This document shows, piece by piece, positions 24,601 through 34,847 of a DNA stretch of 64,000 nt; positions within the stretch are counted from its first letter, which is position 1, and each line of letters opens with the position of its first letter. Under the pieces are notes generated by a model, which worked only from the letters and a program-made list of their open reading frames with translations, had not been told where the DNA came from and searched no databases. A program made the position numbers and the translations under genes. This DNA comes from Xenopus tropicalis (lineage: Eukaryota; Chordata; Amphibia; Anura; Pipidae): NCBI RefSeq assembly GCF_000004195.4, contig NC_030677.2:113237036-113301035 (forward strand), read 5' to 3'.

Positions 24601-25375
24601 ACAAAGACAGCAGCCGGTGGAAGGGGCTGCAGGCAGAGGCTGATGGAGTGGGCTGTGTTATGGGGGGCTGGTGGAAAGCCATAGACACAGCAGCCGGTGA
24701 AGGGGCTGCAGGTAGAGGCCGATGGAGTGGGCCGGTGTTAGTGAGGGCTGGTGGAAAGGCACAGAGACAGCAGCCGGTGGAAGGGCTGCAGGTAGAGGCC
24801 GATGGAGTGGGCCGGTGTTAGGGAGGGCCAGTGGAAAGGCACAGAGACAGCAGCCGGTGGAAGGGGCTGTAGGCAAAGGCCGATGGAGTGGGCCGTGTTA
24901 GGAGGGGCCGGTGGCAAGGTGGCAAGGCACAAAGACAGCAGCCGGTGGAAAGGGCTGCAGGCAGAGGCCGATGGAGTGGGCCGGTGGCAAGGCAGAGAGA
25001 CAGCAGCCAGTGGAAGGGGCTGCAGACAGAGGCCGGTGTAGTGGGCCGGTGGCAAGGCAGAGAGACAGCAGCCGGTGGAAGGGGCTGCAGGCAGAGGCTG
25101 ATGGAGTGGGCCGGTGTTAGGAGGGGCCAATGGCAAGGCAAAGAGACAGCAGCCGGTGGAAGGGGCTGCAGGCAGAGGCCAATTGAATGGGCCGGTGGCA
25201 AGACACAGAGACAGCAGCCGGTGGAAGGGGCTGCAGGCAGAAGCCGATGGAGTGGGCCGGTGTTAAGAGGGGCCGGTGGCAGGGCACAGAGACAGAAGCC
25301 GGTGGAAGGGGCTGCAGGCAGAGGCCGATGGAGTGGGCCAGTGTTGTGGGGCTGGTGGCAAGGCCCAAAGTGTGG
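18700..25375. repeat. 6.7-kb G-rich minisatellite, 81-bp units
   Basis: Tandem units with the core GCCGGTGGCAAGGCACAGAG, then ACAGCAGCCGGTGGAAGGGG, CTGCAGGCAGAGGCCGATGG and AGTGGGCCGGTGTTAGGAGG. The unit is 81 bp (27 codons) with frequent shorter variants lacking the GTGTTAGG part. Because 81 is divisible by three, several frames on both strands stay open for hundreds of codons (for example minus strand 21599-23563), but these carry no non-repeat sequence. The plus strand is purine- and G-rich, with G runs of 15 or more near 21.35 and 22.75 kb. It lies just 3' of the last recognised kinase exon, possibly in an intron. Confidence 0.95.
21162..23955. repeat. 1,397-bp higher-order tandem duplication in the minisatellite
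   Basis: Segments about 21162-22558 and 22559-23955 are nearly identical at an offset of exactly 1397 bp. For example, frames at 21476-21787 and 22873-23184 translate identically, as do 21823-22182 and 23220-23579, including the same irregular short units. This is a recent unequal exchange on top of the 81-bp array. Confidence 0.9.
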
Positions 25376-25425
25376 GGTCTAAAGATAAAGCAATTTTTTC
25401 ATGAAATACTGCAGACATATACTTA

Positions 25426-25551
25426 CTACTTCTGGCTCTGAAGTGTGGTGTTCGGCTTTTCTAGGTTGACCCAGTCAATGGAATGAAAGAATGGGTGTTC
25501 CCGGATGTTCCCATTACAGCCAAGACGCTCATTGGGATCTTTCTTGAGAAG
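25426..25551 (-). CDS. Kinase exon 8: end of catalytic domain, ambiguous stop
   Basis: Acceptor TTCAG at 25552-25553. It codes [22 protein letters not shown], then [19 protein letters not shown], followed by TAG (25428-25426). This is the conserved end of the PKC catalytic domain. PKCs normally continue about 60 residues with the turn and hydrophobic motifs. The TAG overlaps a near-perfect donor (TA|GTAAGTAT), so the exon may end at 25427 and splice across the minisatellite to an exon not recognised here. Intron 7, about 2.5 kb, holds a Tc1 relic and a palindrome. Confidence 0.8.
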   Translation of the reverse strand, partial: LLKKDPNERLGCNGNIREHPFFHSIDWVNLEKPNTTLQSQK

Positions 25552-27552
25552 CTGAAGTACAAGATAAAATGATCAGTTATTTATATATTGATAAATTTAA
25601 GCTAAACACTTGCCATTCATATCACAAAGTGGTAATCAAAATTCAGAACAGATTAAAACAAGCCGTTGGCACATTTTATGTGACCTTAAATATATTGCCT
25701 TTTGACACATGCAGTTTGTCCTAATTATACCCTCCTATACCCATGGCCACAAAAAGTGCAGTTTGCATGAGCTACATATTTAAAACCACCATCACCTCTC
25801 AATCCTATTTATTGGCATTTTTCCTTCACGCAACATATTTTTGCACAAATCATTTTCAGGTTTTTAACAGGAGTATCCAGTAGGATCTTTTATTTATTGT
25901 TATTTCATGCAGGAGTCTATGTATCAAGCTATGTAAAAGAAAAAAATGTGATAAAACACTCCAAACATAAATCTATAGATTAGAAAACCCATCATTGTGC
26001 AGACCAATCATTATTTACTAATTGGAAACAATGATGAAAACTCTTCTCCCAAAGGAATCCATTTATAGGCAAAGACTTACATGGATTGTTCATATCCTTG
26101 CCTCCCTAACTGCACTCACAATTTGTTTTCTTAATCTATGGTATCAGTAAGTAGTTTAAAACATTTAGTGCTTTAATGAATTGCACAATATATTTGGGTT
26201 TGGGGATGAATTTTTACTTATTGTGATGTTGATATTTAATGATTTTTTATGGTTAATGGTTGATATTTATGAATTAAAGGGTAAATAATGTTGATGAAAT
26301 CTGCTTATCTTGAATTGTTTTACAAGTAGTGAATAATGACCAGTTTGCACTTATGGAGTCATTTAATCTATAGTCAGTCAAAATTTAAAAACTTTAAGAT
26401 ATAGTTCACAAAACTATGTAATACCATAATAGTGTAAAATAATGATATTTATCAAGCTAAGTAATAATTTTTGGTGTAAAATTTTTATGTGAATATTTCT
26501 GGTAATCATTCAACATTTTTTGCTCTGCATTTTACGTCTGGGATTTACTTGGTGCCTGAATTATTCCCATTGACTTGAATCGGTACAAAACTTTATAAAC
26601 ATATACAGCCTTACGTACAGTGGCTTGCAAAAATATACGGCCCCCTTGAACTTTTCCACATTTTGTCACATTACAGCCAAAAACATGAATCAATTTTATT
26701 GGAATTCCACGTGAAAGACCAATACAAAGTGGTGAGCACGTGACAAGTGGAAGGAAAATCATACATGATTCCAAACATTTTTTACAAATAAATAACTGCA
26801 AAGTGGGGTGTGCGTAATTATTCAGCCCCCTTTGGTCTGAGTGCAGTCAGTTGCCTATAGACATTGCCTGATGAGTGCTAATGACTAAATAGAGTGCACC
26901 TGTGTGTAATCTAATGTCAGTTATTTATTTGTAAAAAATGTTTGGAATCATGTATGATTTTCGTTCCACTTCTCACTTGTACTCCACTTTGTATTGGTCT
27001 TTCACGTGGAATTCCAATAAAATTGATTCATGTTTGTGGCTGTAATGTGACAAAATGTAGAAAAGTTCAAGGGGCCGAATACTTTTGCAAGCCACTGTAT
27101 ATATTAATATTGGGTTTTCGCACATGTGCACACTTTTATATGTACAACAAATGGGGATGAACTATACATGCACAAAGGCTAGGATGCACAAGAGGCAAAA
27201 GGACATGAAGTAAAAGAACAGGCACAACAGATGCGCGCAACAGATTCCAACAGCTAGAGGATTTTGCACATGTGCAGTACATGGAAGCACAGCAATGGAC
27301 GTTTCTCTCTTCAGTGAACAGTTTCAAATACATAAAATGTGTTTTGTGATAGTGGTGGGGGCATATCGATAGGTAGTGACGGCACTCACAGGGATTTTCA
27401 CACAAAGTCGTCTTGTGAAAAAAATTAGGTTTTATTCAGTTGACACATTTTTGTGTGAAAAATGTGTCAACAGAATAAAACCTCATTTTTTTCACTTGAC
27501 GACTTTGTGTGAAAATCCCTGTGAGTGCTGTCACTACCTATCGATATGCATT

Positions 27553-27583
<31 letters not shown>

Positions 27584-30500
27584 TATGTCCTGAAATGGAC
27601 AATGTTGAATAATCACCACTTTTTTGCTATATATAAGCCCTGAGAGTGCATTTTTTTGTGTTTAACTATATATATATATGTATTCCCTGGAAACTGAAAT
27701 CTTACATGTAGGTGCAGAATATAGGGACTATGATCTGTTCCTCTTTTTGTAAATGATATACTTTGTGCTGTTTTTTATATTGATAGTTCCCTGTATCTAT
27801 GCTGTGTAATTAATGATATATGGATGGTCACTATGGCAATGTCTTTTGAATTATGTCATTTCCTGTCTATCCCTTTAAATGCGATTCACTAGGTTGATTG
27901 CATTACTACAGGCTTGATAAAGGGCATGTGTTTTGCCCGAAATGTCGCATACTGTATGTGATGTGATTCCTCTTTTTTTAATACACTTTTGCAATTAATC
28001 CGAGTGTCGCTTCTTTTTCAAATGTACATATGTATATAATGATATCTTATCCCATATGTTGCTATACTCACCTGTCTCAGGAGATCCCGTAGTTCCTCAC
28101 TGAGCCATAGTGGGATGTGTGGCTTCTTATGGATAATGGCTTCCATGCAAGCCTTGCTGTCATCAACAACTGTGCAGAAAGGATGGGATCTGGTGGCCAT
28201 TTCATATAAAACGATTCCAAAAGACCACCAGTCTATTCCTGCATTATACTCCATCTTTTTCAGCACCTAGGAAACAAAAAATAACCTTGGTATTTCTCTG
28301 CCTCTTCACATTCATTTCTTTTTGATATTAAAGAAATACAAAAAAGAATATTTCTGGAAACACTGTATTTTTTATAGTTAGGGGTGTATTTGTTAACATT
28401 AAAGACAAACATCACTAGTGATATTGCCTATAGCAACCGATCAGCAATTAGATTTGAACGGTCACCTTCAAGCTAGAGAACAAAATCAAAGATCTGATTT
28501 GTTGCTGTAGGCAACATCACCGGTTTGTCTCCAAAGTTATTAAATATGCCCCTAAATGTAAAGGCCAGTTCATCAGTTACATTATTCACTTGGGTTTGTG
28601 TGATTTAAATATAAAAATGAAATAACAACTAATGGCCATAGACCTCATGGCAGGAGCGGCCCTGCCATAGATGTTAATGGAAAGTCTATCAACTTGTTTG
28701 CAAATGTACGGAAATCATGCACAATGGCAATAATAATATATGCATTGAAACTTGTCTGCAGCAGCCCACCAGCTTCTGATCCATTCAAGCCATCACTTGA
28801 GTTTTAGTGACACCGCACACACTTAGGGGCTGATTTACTTACCCACGAACGGGTCGAATGGAGTCCGATTGCGTTTTTTTCGTAATGATCGGTATTTTGC
28901 GATTTTTTCGGATTCTTTAAGAATTTTTCGTTACCAATACGATTTTTGCGTAAAAACGCGAGTTTTCGTATCCATTACGAAAGTTGCGTAAAAAGTTGCG
29001 CATTTTTCGTAGCGTTAAAACTTACGCGAAAAGTTGCGCATTTTTCGTAGCGTTAAGTTGGATACGAAAAACTCGCGTTTTTACGCAAAAATCGTATTGG
29101 TAACGAAAAATTCGTAAAGAATCCGAAAAAATCGCAAAACATACGAAAAAGTCACAAAATGTTCGTTTTCAAGTCGGAACTTTTCCAATTCGGGTCGGAT
29201 TCGTGGGTTAGTAAATCAGCCCCTAAGTTCACAATAGCTGTTTTAGTTTTAATGAAAGACATATACATTCTGTCCCTTTAACTCTGACTGGTGACTTTTA
29301 AGAAGTTGCTTCTTCAGCTGTAGGTTTAGTAGATAATAAACAAACATACTCAAATCAGTTGCAGCTGTTGTGTGAAAAAATCCCATTAATTAAATGTACT
29401 TGCATCTACAGCCACTCCTTGAACCTCCACATAGTTGCACTCAACACCACTTAGTCCATCCCATCTACTGTTCTGAATTGTTATTTTGATGCATAACGTC
29501 CACTGGACATAGACTCATAGGACATTTAACACATCTACCATATTTGTGTCAGCTGCATCCTCACCTTGTGACCACAATTACACAATGTGTAAATTTAGAC
29601 ACATCAGCCACAACAATTACACTGGAATTAAGGGAAAACTCTGTGTCGTGGGTAAAAAAAAAATGGCAATTGTGTTCAAAAGTGCACTTTTTCCACACTG
29701 CATTTATGGGTCACAAATGATCCCTTATGCTTAAAGAGAATGGTAAATCTAGAAAAAACACAATGAAATATATATAATATTTGCTAATTCTCTTTCCTTT
29801 TCTCAATGTCTAATTAATTGCATAAGAGTCTTTCTAAAACAAGCACAAAAAAGTACTTACAGACATTAGTAATTATTTTGCTTCATAAATCACAACAGCT
29901 TGGTGCTACATGCATTTGCTTTGAGTTTCTTACCTCTGGGGCCATGTAGAGTGCTGTTCCTATTACCCCTCTGGTTTTCTTGTTTCCAAAGATGCCCTCA
30001 ACTGCCACGCCAAAGTCACAAATCTTTACATGTCCCTCGCTGGTCACTAGGACATTTGCTGGTTTGAGATCCCTGCAAGGTACAGATTAGGCTTGAAAAA
30101 ATTCAAATGGAAAGATGGCTAGGGATTCTGAACCCACATCTTGAAAGCCTGTATTTGCATACCTATCAAAAGTGACACTCTGTAACGGATCACTTTCTAC
30201 CTGGTCTTAAATATAAAATTGTGTGATCCACTTTATATATACATATATATACACACACATATATATACACACACATAAATATATATATATATATTTCAGA
30301 GAGAACTAGTTACTAAGGTGCAGATGAAAGAAATTGAAACACTACTCTTATTTTCATATACACACAAATACCTACTTGCAAAGGTAGAGCCGCTATCAGG
30401 GAGTAAAGTTCTGTCGAGGACCCAGGTGGGGCCAAGGCTGTCACAGTGACCTTTTTATTAATATTTTGTGTTTGAATTGTTCTCCCAATGCACACTTAGG

Positions 30501-33393
30501 CCCCCTGGTACCCTGCTATAAAGGGACACCTCATGGCCAGGTAGCACAGGGCCTGGAGTCAGTGGGCAAACTGATGCTGGTAGCATGGTTACAGGTGTCA
30601 TGTACCACCCCACAACCCCTGGTTACAGACAAGCTCCATGTTGTTCCATCAGGCAGAGCAGGTAATTGAGACCCAGAAATATAATAAATGAATTACAAAT
30701 CTTACATACCGATGGATAATCCCATGGTTGTGTAGAAACTGCAAGCCACACACGATCTCCGCAGCATAGAGCCTTTGGAATAAAACAAAATATTTAAATA
30801 TGTTATAATAAATTTCTCTCATTAGTGAAGTCTCTAAAAGCAAGTGCTGGAGCACCAAGAAGAGCAAAAAGCCCTCCATTAGTGCTCATTTTCTAGGGAC
30901 TTTTATCCAGAGCCCTGATGCACTATGCACTGTGCGCCAGATTAAACGTTTGGTGCAAGGTATCGCACTGGTGGGCACAAGGCAGCATTGTTATTACTGT
31001 CTGCATTAGGCTTCTGTCATTGCACCTATGTGCCGTGTTCAAGAAGGGAGTGCAGATCTTTGCACTACTACAGCACAAAGGTTTCCTCCTGTGATGTAAA
31101 GATGGTCTGTGCCAGTTTTTTGCACCCTGTCACAACTTCAAAACTGACCCCAAGAATACAGACCTCATTAGATTCTTGATTTTATATGAAATTACAAACA
31201 GGTTGCTTTTCTTGGTCTGTTATGCCTTATTCCTATCACTCATTTTGCCACTTACATTACTGTGTCCATCTCCAGTCTGGCATCCTCGATCAGATTCTCC
31301 AAGGTCCCTCCGCTGACATACTCCATGACAAATATACCATTCCACTGGTTGCAAAAAGAAAAGGAAAAATCTGAACCACTTGCACATATAAAAATTAGGC
31401 ACATAAATGACTGCAGACTGCACAAAAGGCTAACACAAGATAGAAAGAGTAACTGTATAGAGTTGGCTAAATATAGACAAATAGATTAGAGACCGGTAGA
31501 GAAATTCAGATTAATTACATACAGATATGCAGATGTAGACATTTGGGGAGAGATGGATGGAACAGGATACCAAGTTTATATGAAGGAAGTATAACAAAGG
31601 AAAACCAGTACTTTTTTCCACAAAAGAAAGCAACCCTATTAACCTGCTATATATATAGTTTGAGTACAGACAGTGCTAGTCTGAGCTAAAAACATTTGTG
31701 AATAGAAAAATATCAGAAGAAATTATGAAGAGAGTATGGAAAATGTTACATGAAAAAAAGGTTGAGTATGAATAGAGGTATGGTTTACAATATGTCAAAA
31801 ATCCTGTGGTGGCATGATCAACTAGGTAAGACTGGGTATTCATTAAAAACTCACTTTGGTGCTAACTGACCAAAGGATGAAATAGAACTCACCACAACTT
31901 TCTATTCAGTTGTATGGGATTACAAGAGGCATATTTATCAGTGGGTAAAATTTAGGGTTCACCCTCTATTATATATGGCCTTTCATAAACATGACACCTT
32001 AAGTTGACACTATCTCGTACCTGAGTTTGGAATGATCCATAGGCATGGCAAAGGTAGGGGCACCCAGCAGCCAACTTCAGCACACGAGCCTCTTTGTTGA
32101 GGTCAGCAGGATTGGTCTTGTTATTTTTAATGATAGCCTTTATGGCTACCTGCTGGCTTTTGTTGGGCAAAGATGCCAAAACTACCTGTTAAAAAAGAGA
32201 AATGATTAAGAGATTGTTTCCAAGGTCCATGGCTGGATTTACCTGTAACACCACACAGGCCACTGTTTTGAGGCAGTGGCACATGGGCAGAATCCCGAGA
32301 TTAATCCTATATAAGCATATGATTCATCCCAAAATCAATTCTGAATAAAATAATAAGTAGGAAAAGCCATTAGATTATTGGTATTAGAAAAGGAACAGAA
32401 ACATTGTGGTAACTGCTGAAATTCTGTTAATTCAGTCTTTATCCATATGAAGATATTTCACTAGAAATTTCAGTTCAGTTGCTGTTAATGTTTCAGTAAA
32501 GATATTTGGGCAATCATTTCACATTTCCTACCAGACATAAATAGGAAAAAACAGCTATCATTTCACAGATGAACATCACTTACCTTGCCAAATGTACCAC
32601 TCCCAAGCTTTGCATGGATCTTACACTTGCTGACTGCCTCTTGGAGAGGCATCTCATCTTCATCCTCCAAGCGGGGCCTCTTCACGTTACCTCCTTCTTC
32701 TGGGAGTAAAGAGAGAAATGTAAACAGAATAAAAGTAGTTACTGGAAAATATAGAAACTAATTGGGGTCCAATTTGGCATTTATTTAATATGACATCTTA
32801 TCAGTCAACCTGACCGACTGACAAGTAGGAAGACAGTTACACAGATAGAATAGATACACATGTGAGGGTACAGCATTTATATACAGCATTTATATTTTGG
32901 GTTTTGATAAGGTCTTGCCTCTTGAGGCCTTCATTAAAATGCACATTACAAACTGTGGCACATAAATACAGAATAACAGAATCTCAACTGTAACTTTCAT
33001 TTTTAGACCCATTGTCAATTTTTACCTACCTTCTTTGATGCTGTCTTCATTGCTTCTGGGCCTTTTTCTTGCTTCTTCCTTCTGTTCTTTTTCCTTTTCT
33101 TCCTCCTTCCGTTGTTTTTCCTTTTCTTCCTCCTTCCGTTCTTTTTCCTTTTCTTCCTCCTTTCTTTCTTCCTTCTTGCTGTCACTGCAACTATGAATCT
33201 TGACCTTTTTCTTCCTCTTTCCACCACTTTCTCTCTCGGCGCTGCCTTCAGTGTCCATTTTTCTCTTCATCCTGATGTTACCACTCTTCTCCTTTTCCAT
33301 CTCTCCCTTTGTAGCTAGTTGTAATTGCTTTTTTTCCTCACTCCTTATTGGAGGAGTACTCCTTTCCATTGCTGGAGGAGCTTTTTCACCCAT
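25426..33393 (-). CDS. Protein kinase C delta-like Ser/Thr kinase gene, 8 exons
   Basis: Join on the minus strand: 33393-33030, 32699-32584, 32185-32021, 31344-31256, 30772-30710, 30072-29934, 28266-28072, 25551-25426 (1257 nt, 418 codons plus stop). Every junction has AG/GT and keeps the frame. Residues 1-121 are charged and low-complexity. The kinase domain runs from about residue 147: glycine loop GSGTFGK (154-160), VAIK lysine 176, helix-C Glu192, catalytic HRDLKPAN with Asp267 and Asn272, DFG 285-287, APE 310-312, then [26 protein letters not shown] near the C-terminus is the AGC/PKC signature, closest in my memory to PKC delta. It should phosphorylate Ser/Thr in the cytoplasm or nucleus, but no C1 or C2 lipid-binding domain is visible. 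The activation-loop Thr found in PKCs (TFCGT) is absent (RGVIGT). No turn or hydrophobic motif follows in the window. Frog genomes carry many PKC-delta-like paralogues; the exact orthologue is not identifiable here. Confidence 0.88.
26618..27097. mobile_element. Internally deleted Tc1/mariner element
   Basis: Starts CAGTGGCTTGCAAAAATATA and ends with the inverse TTTTGCAAGCCACTG, flanked by TA. The two arms of about 200 bp diverge at several positions. There is no transposase; the centre (CAGTTGCCTATAGACATTGC) is the usual 5' flank of a Tc1 gene. It lies in the last recognised intron of the kinase. Confidence 0.88.
27361..27549. repeat. 189-bp near-perfect palindrome
   Basis: GCATATCGATAGGTAGTGAC at the left and its exact inverse at the right; arms of about 94 bp with few mismatches, centred at 27455. 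Followed by a (TA)n tract at 27551-27579. In kinase intron 7. Confidence 0.9.
27551..27579. repeat. (TA)n microsatellite
   Basis: Uninterrupted TA dinucleotides directly after the palindrome; a second short run is at 27669-27680. Confidence 0.85.
28072..28266 (-). CDS. Kinase exon 7: C-lobe helices F and G
   Basis: Exactly 65 codons, phase 0, acceptor CCTAG, donor CAG|GTGAGTAT. It begins [24 protein letters not shown], the helix-F region with the conserved Asp, then [17 protein letters not shown] and ELRDLLRQ. It corresponds to the PKC delta segment SVDWWSFGVLLYEM through DILEK. Confidence 0.92.
28378..28557. mobile_element. MITE with ATCACTAGTGATATTGCC arm
   Basis: Inverted ends TTAGGGGTGTATTTGTTAAC and AGTTATTAAATATGCCCCTAA. 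The interior arm GACAAACATCACTAGTGAT is mirrored by AACATCACCGGTTTGTC. A remnant of the same family is at about 62210-62280. In kinase intron 6. Confidence 0.7.
28823..29226. mobile_element. Long inverted-repeat MITE (AGGGGCTGATTTACT family), copy 2
   Basis: TTAGGGGCTGATTTACTTAC at the left, GTAAATCAGCCCCTAA at the right; arms of about 190 bp pair around 29.04 kb. Related to 11722-12171. In kinase intron 6. Confidence 0.85.
29934..30072 (-). CDS. Kinase exon 6: catalytic loop, DFG and activation segment
   Basis: One base completing Arg, then 46 codons. DLKPANVL supplies the catalytic Asp and Asn; CDFGVA holds the magnesium-binding Asp; YMAPE closes the segment. Between them, PKCs have TFCGTP with the PDK1-phosphorylated Thr, but here the sequence is RGVIGTALY, so that Thr is replaced by Gly. 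DLKPAN is also more generic than the DLKLDN usual in PKCs. Donor GAG|GTAAGAA. Confidence 0.92.
30225..30296. repeat. TA/CA microsatellite
   Basis: ATATATACATATATATACACACACATATATATACAC-type mixture in kinase intron 5. No other function suggested. A similar short tract is at 720-765. Confidence 0.8.
30710..30772 (-). CDS. Kinase exon 5: helix E to HR of the catalytic loop
   Basis: 63 nt coding [20 protein letters not shown] plus the start of the HRD arginine. Acceptor AAAG, donor CG|GTATGTAAG. YAAEI-CGLQFLH is nearly identical to PKC delta, the strongest family signal in the gene. The intron splits the HRD arginine codon. Confidence 0.92.
31256..31344 (-). CDS. Kinase exon 4: hinge region
   Basis: Codes 29 residues plus two bases (AT) that join a G in the next exon to make Met. 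Acceptor CCAG, donor [22 protein letters not shown] carries the gatekeeper Met222 and the hinge, matching PKC FFVMEFLNGGDL. The intron downstream is about 480 bp. Confidence 0.9.
32021..32185 (-). CDS. Kinase exon 3: VAIK lysine and helix C
   Basis: Exactly 55 codons, phase 0 at both ends; acceptor AACAG, donor CAG|GTACGA. It contains the ATP-anchoring lysine in QQVAIKAII and the helix-C glutamate in [10 protein letters not shown], then [15 protein letters not shown], which aligns with the PKC segment ending in TFQTK. The sequence differs from PKC delta at many positions but keeps the N-lobe framework. Confidence 0.92.
32584..32699 (-). CDS. Kinase exon 2: linker and glycine-rich loop
   Basis: It begins after a polypyrimidine tract and CAG and ends at AAG|GTAAGTG. 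It codes 38 whole residues plus two bases completing a Glu. An acidic linker ([11 protein letters not shown]) is followed by the first kinase strand and the ATP-binding loop GSGTFGK at the very end, so the intron interrupts the loop just before VVLA, an exon boundary expected for this family. Confidence 0.9.
33030..33393 (-). CDS. Kinase exon 1: start codon and charged N-terminus
   Basis: The ATG at 33393-33391 has A at -3 and G at +4, a good vertebrate context. A TTG-initiated extension upstream is open for 13 codons only and is not favoured. The exon codes 121 residues: a polar head ([15 protein letters not shown]), basic patches ([14 protein letters not shown]) that could act as nuclear localisation signals, then a Lys/Glu-rich stretch of about 45 residues built from 9-residue units of the type RKEEEKEKE. 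That stretch probably forms a single charged helix. The donor is G|GTAGGT, phase 1. No C1 or C2 domain is encoded, unlike canonical PKC delta. Confidence 0.8.
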
Positions 33394-33635
33394 AATTGGG
33401 GATTTCGCTTTTGTAGAATTAAAAAATCGCAAGCAGACGCTTCTAAATCTCAGAGAGATGCACGCTGGTCTGAGTCAAACCAATGTACTGGTTTTAACTG
33501 TCACTCTCAAGATTGAGCTGTGCCCAACTGTCACAGTGTCATGTGCAGTATATGTGCAGGCTTCAGGAAAAGAGGGAACTTAGAAGACTTACTATGACAT
33601 TTGAACTATGTAGGACACAGATACAAACAGATGAG

Positions 33636-33643
33636 CTTTTATA
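33636..33643 (-). promoter_or_regulatory. Candidate TATA box of the kinase gene
   Basis: TATAAAAG on the minus strand (within CATTTATAAAAGCTC), about 245 bp upstream of the ATG. A start site about 30 bp downstream (near 33,607) would give a 5' untranslated region of about 215 nt. The match is perfect, but no other core element was confirmed. Confidence 0.45.
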
Positions 33644-33744
33644 AATGCAGAAAGTGTTCCATTTTATGTGGAACAGTACTGAATTGGGGACCCTAATTAG
33701 GATTGATGAGTTTTTCTTTTTTAACAACAGTACAATGGACATTT

Positions 33745-33915
33745 TGGAAACGTCCTATAGGGATGCGCCAAATCCAGCATTCAGTTTGGTATTCGGCAAG
33801 GATTTGGCCTTTTTCAGCAACGTTCGGATTCTGGCGCATTTGCTTATTAGGATTTGGAAGGGTTATATGTCGCAACGTGAACATTTTTAACTGCGTGGCA
33901 ACATTTAACCCTTCC
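33745..33915. mobile_element. Truncated ATTCGG-rich MITE
   Basis: GGGATGCGCCAAATCCAGCA and then ATTCGGCAAGGATTTGGCC; one end of a family whose full copies end in GGTGCATCCC. A GGATTTGGAAGGGTT block is inverted at AACCCTTCCAAATCCTAAT. Another remnant (GAGATGCATCAGATCCAGGA) is at 54.46 kb. It lies 5' of the kinase TATA box. Confidence 0.5.
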
Positions 33916-34847
33916 AAATCCTAATTATCTGGTGAATAATGCAATAGCAATATATGTTTTTAATAATATATGTACCTTTTGAAGCACCCAAAACAGGAGA
34001 CTATTGCCTAAAACATCATCCTTGTACAGGTCAGGCAATTGCAATATATAACTCCAGGGAGGGCTGTATGGGGCTGCTTAAAGCTCCAAAACAGCCCACA
34101 TGCAATTACCTTAAGAGACCTTAACTTATCTTGCACATTCCACCAACATGGCCCTTCTTCGCCAAGCCTTTTTGTTATAGTGCATGAGCAGAGAGCCAAC
34201 CTTGTGAGCAGAGTACCATGACCATAGGAGGCTTGGAGACACTGCCACATCGGTGTCACCTGGGAAGTAAATAAAAAGCAAACTCTACATTAAATAAAGT
34301 TTACATTTGAGGTAGTGTATACTCCCGATCTTCCTAAAAATGGTGTTAGAAGATGGCAGACTGAATTATTGTAGCAAACATTGTTCAGATTTTATCAGAT
34401 ATCTGTGGTTAACAAGTTGCATATCTTTATTTCACATGGAATCAAATTTTATTTACAGGCCATTAAGGCAGACATACATTAACAGATTTAAACTGCTAAT
34501 TTCAGCCCCTTCAGACCAAGTAAGCAGCTCCTCTGCTTTGTGAATAGGGCCCTCCGCTAGACCTGCGTAAGTACATGAGCCAAACTGCAAGGGGGTTGAA
34601 AGGTTATCAGAAGTCCAAACTGAAATAAAGCCCTAGACAAAACTGAACCCAATGCTAGTCTAAAGATGCCATATGCAAATAGATCAGCTTGTTAGAGTAT
34701 TGTGGTAAATTGATCAAAACGGGTGCTTATTAGGAAAACTTTCCTAACTTATCTGGCTGATTCTCAACACAAGAGTCAATAAGCTACTAACTTGGTGTGG
34801 CTTCAGCAGCAAATGTTTGTTTAAACATGGCCGGCTTAAATTCTTAC
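33916..34847. other. No supported gene
   Basis: Sequence between the kinase promoter region and the SUGP1-like fragments. The G-patch exons of SUGP1 expected next are not seen. Confidence 0.5.

Noticed and set aside
18749..25382. Dozens of long ORFs (up to 654 codons) on both strands
   Set aside because: They repeat every 27 residues, exist in several frames on both strands at once and contain no non-repeat domain; they result from an 81-bp tandem unit that lacks stops.
28655..28680. GGCAGGAGCGGCCCTGCC as a possible hAT excision footprint
   Set aside because: The flanking 8-mers do not match, so no target duplication supports it.
33112..33583. Plus-strand ORFs rich in Phe, Leu and Ser
   Set aside because: Complement of the Lys/Glu-rich kinase exon 1.
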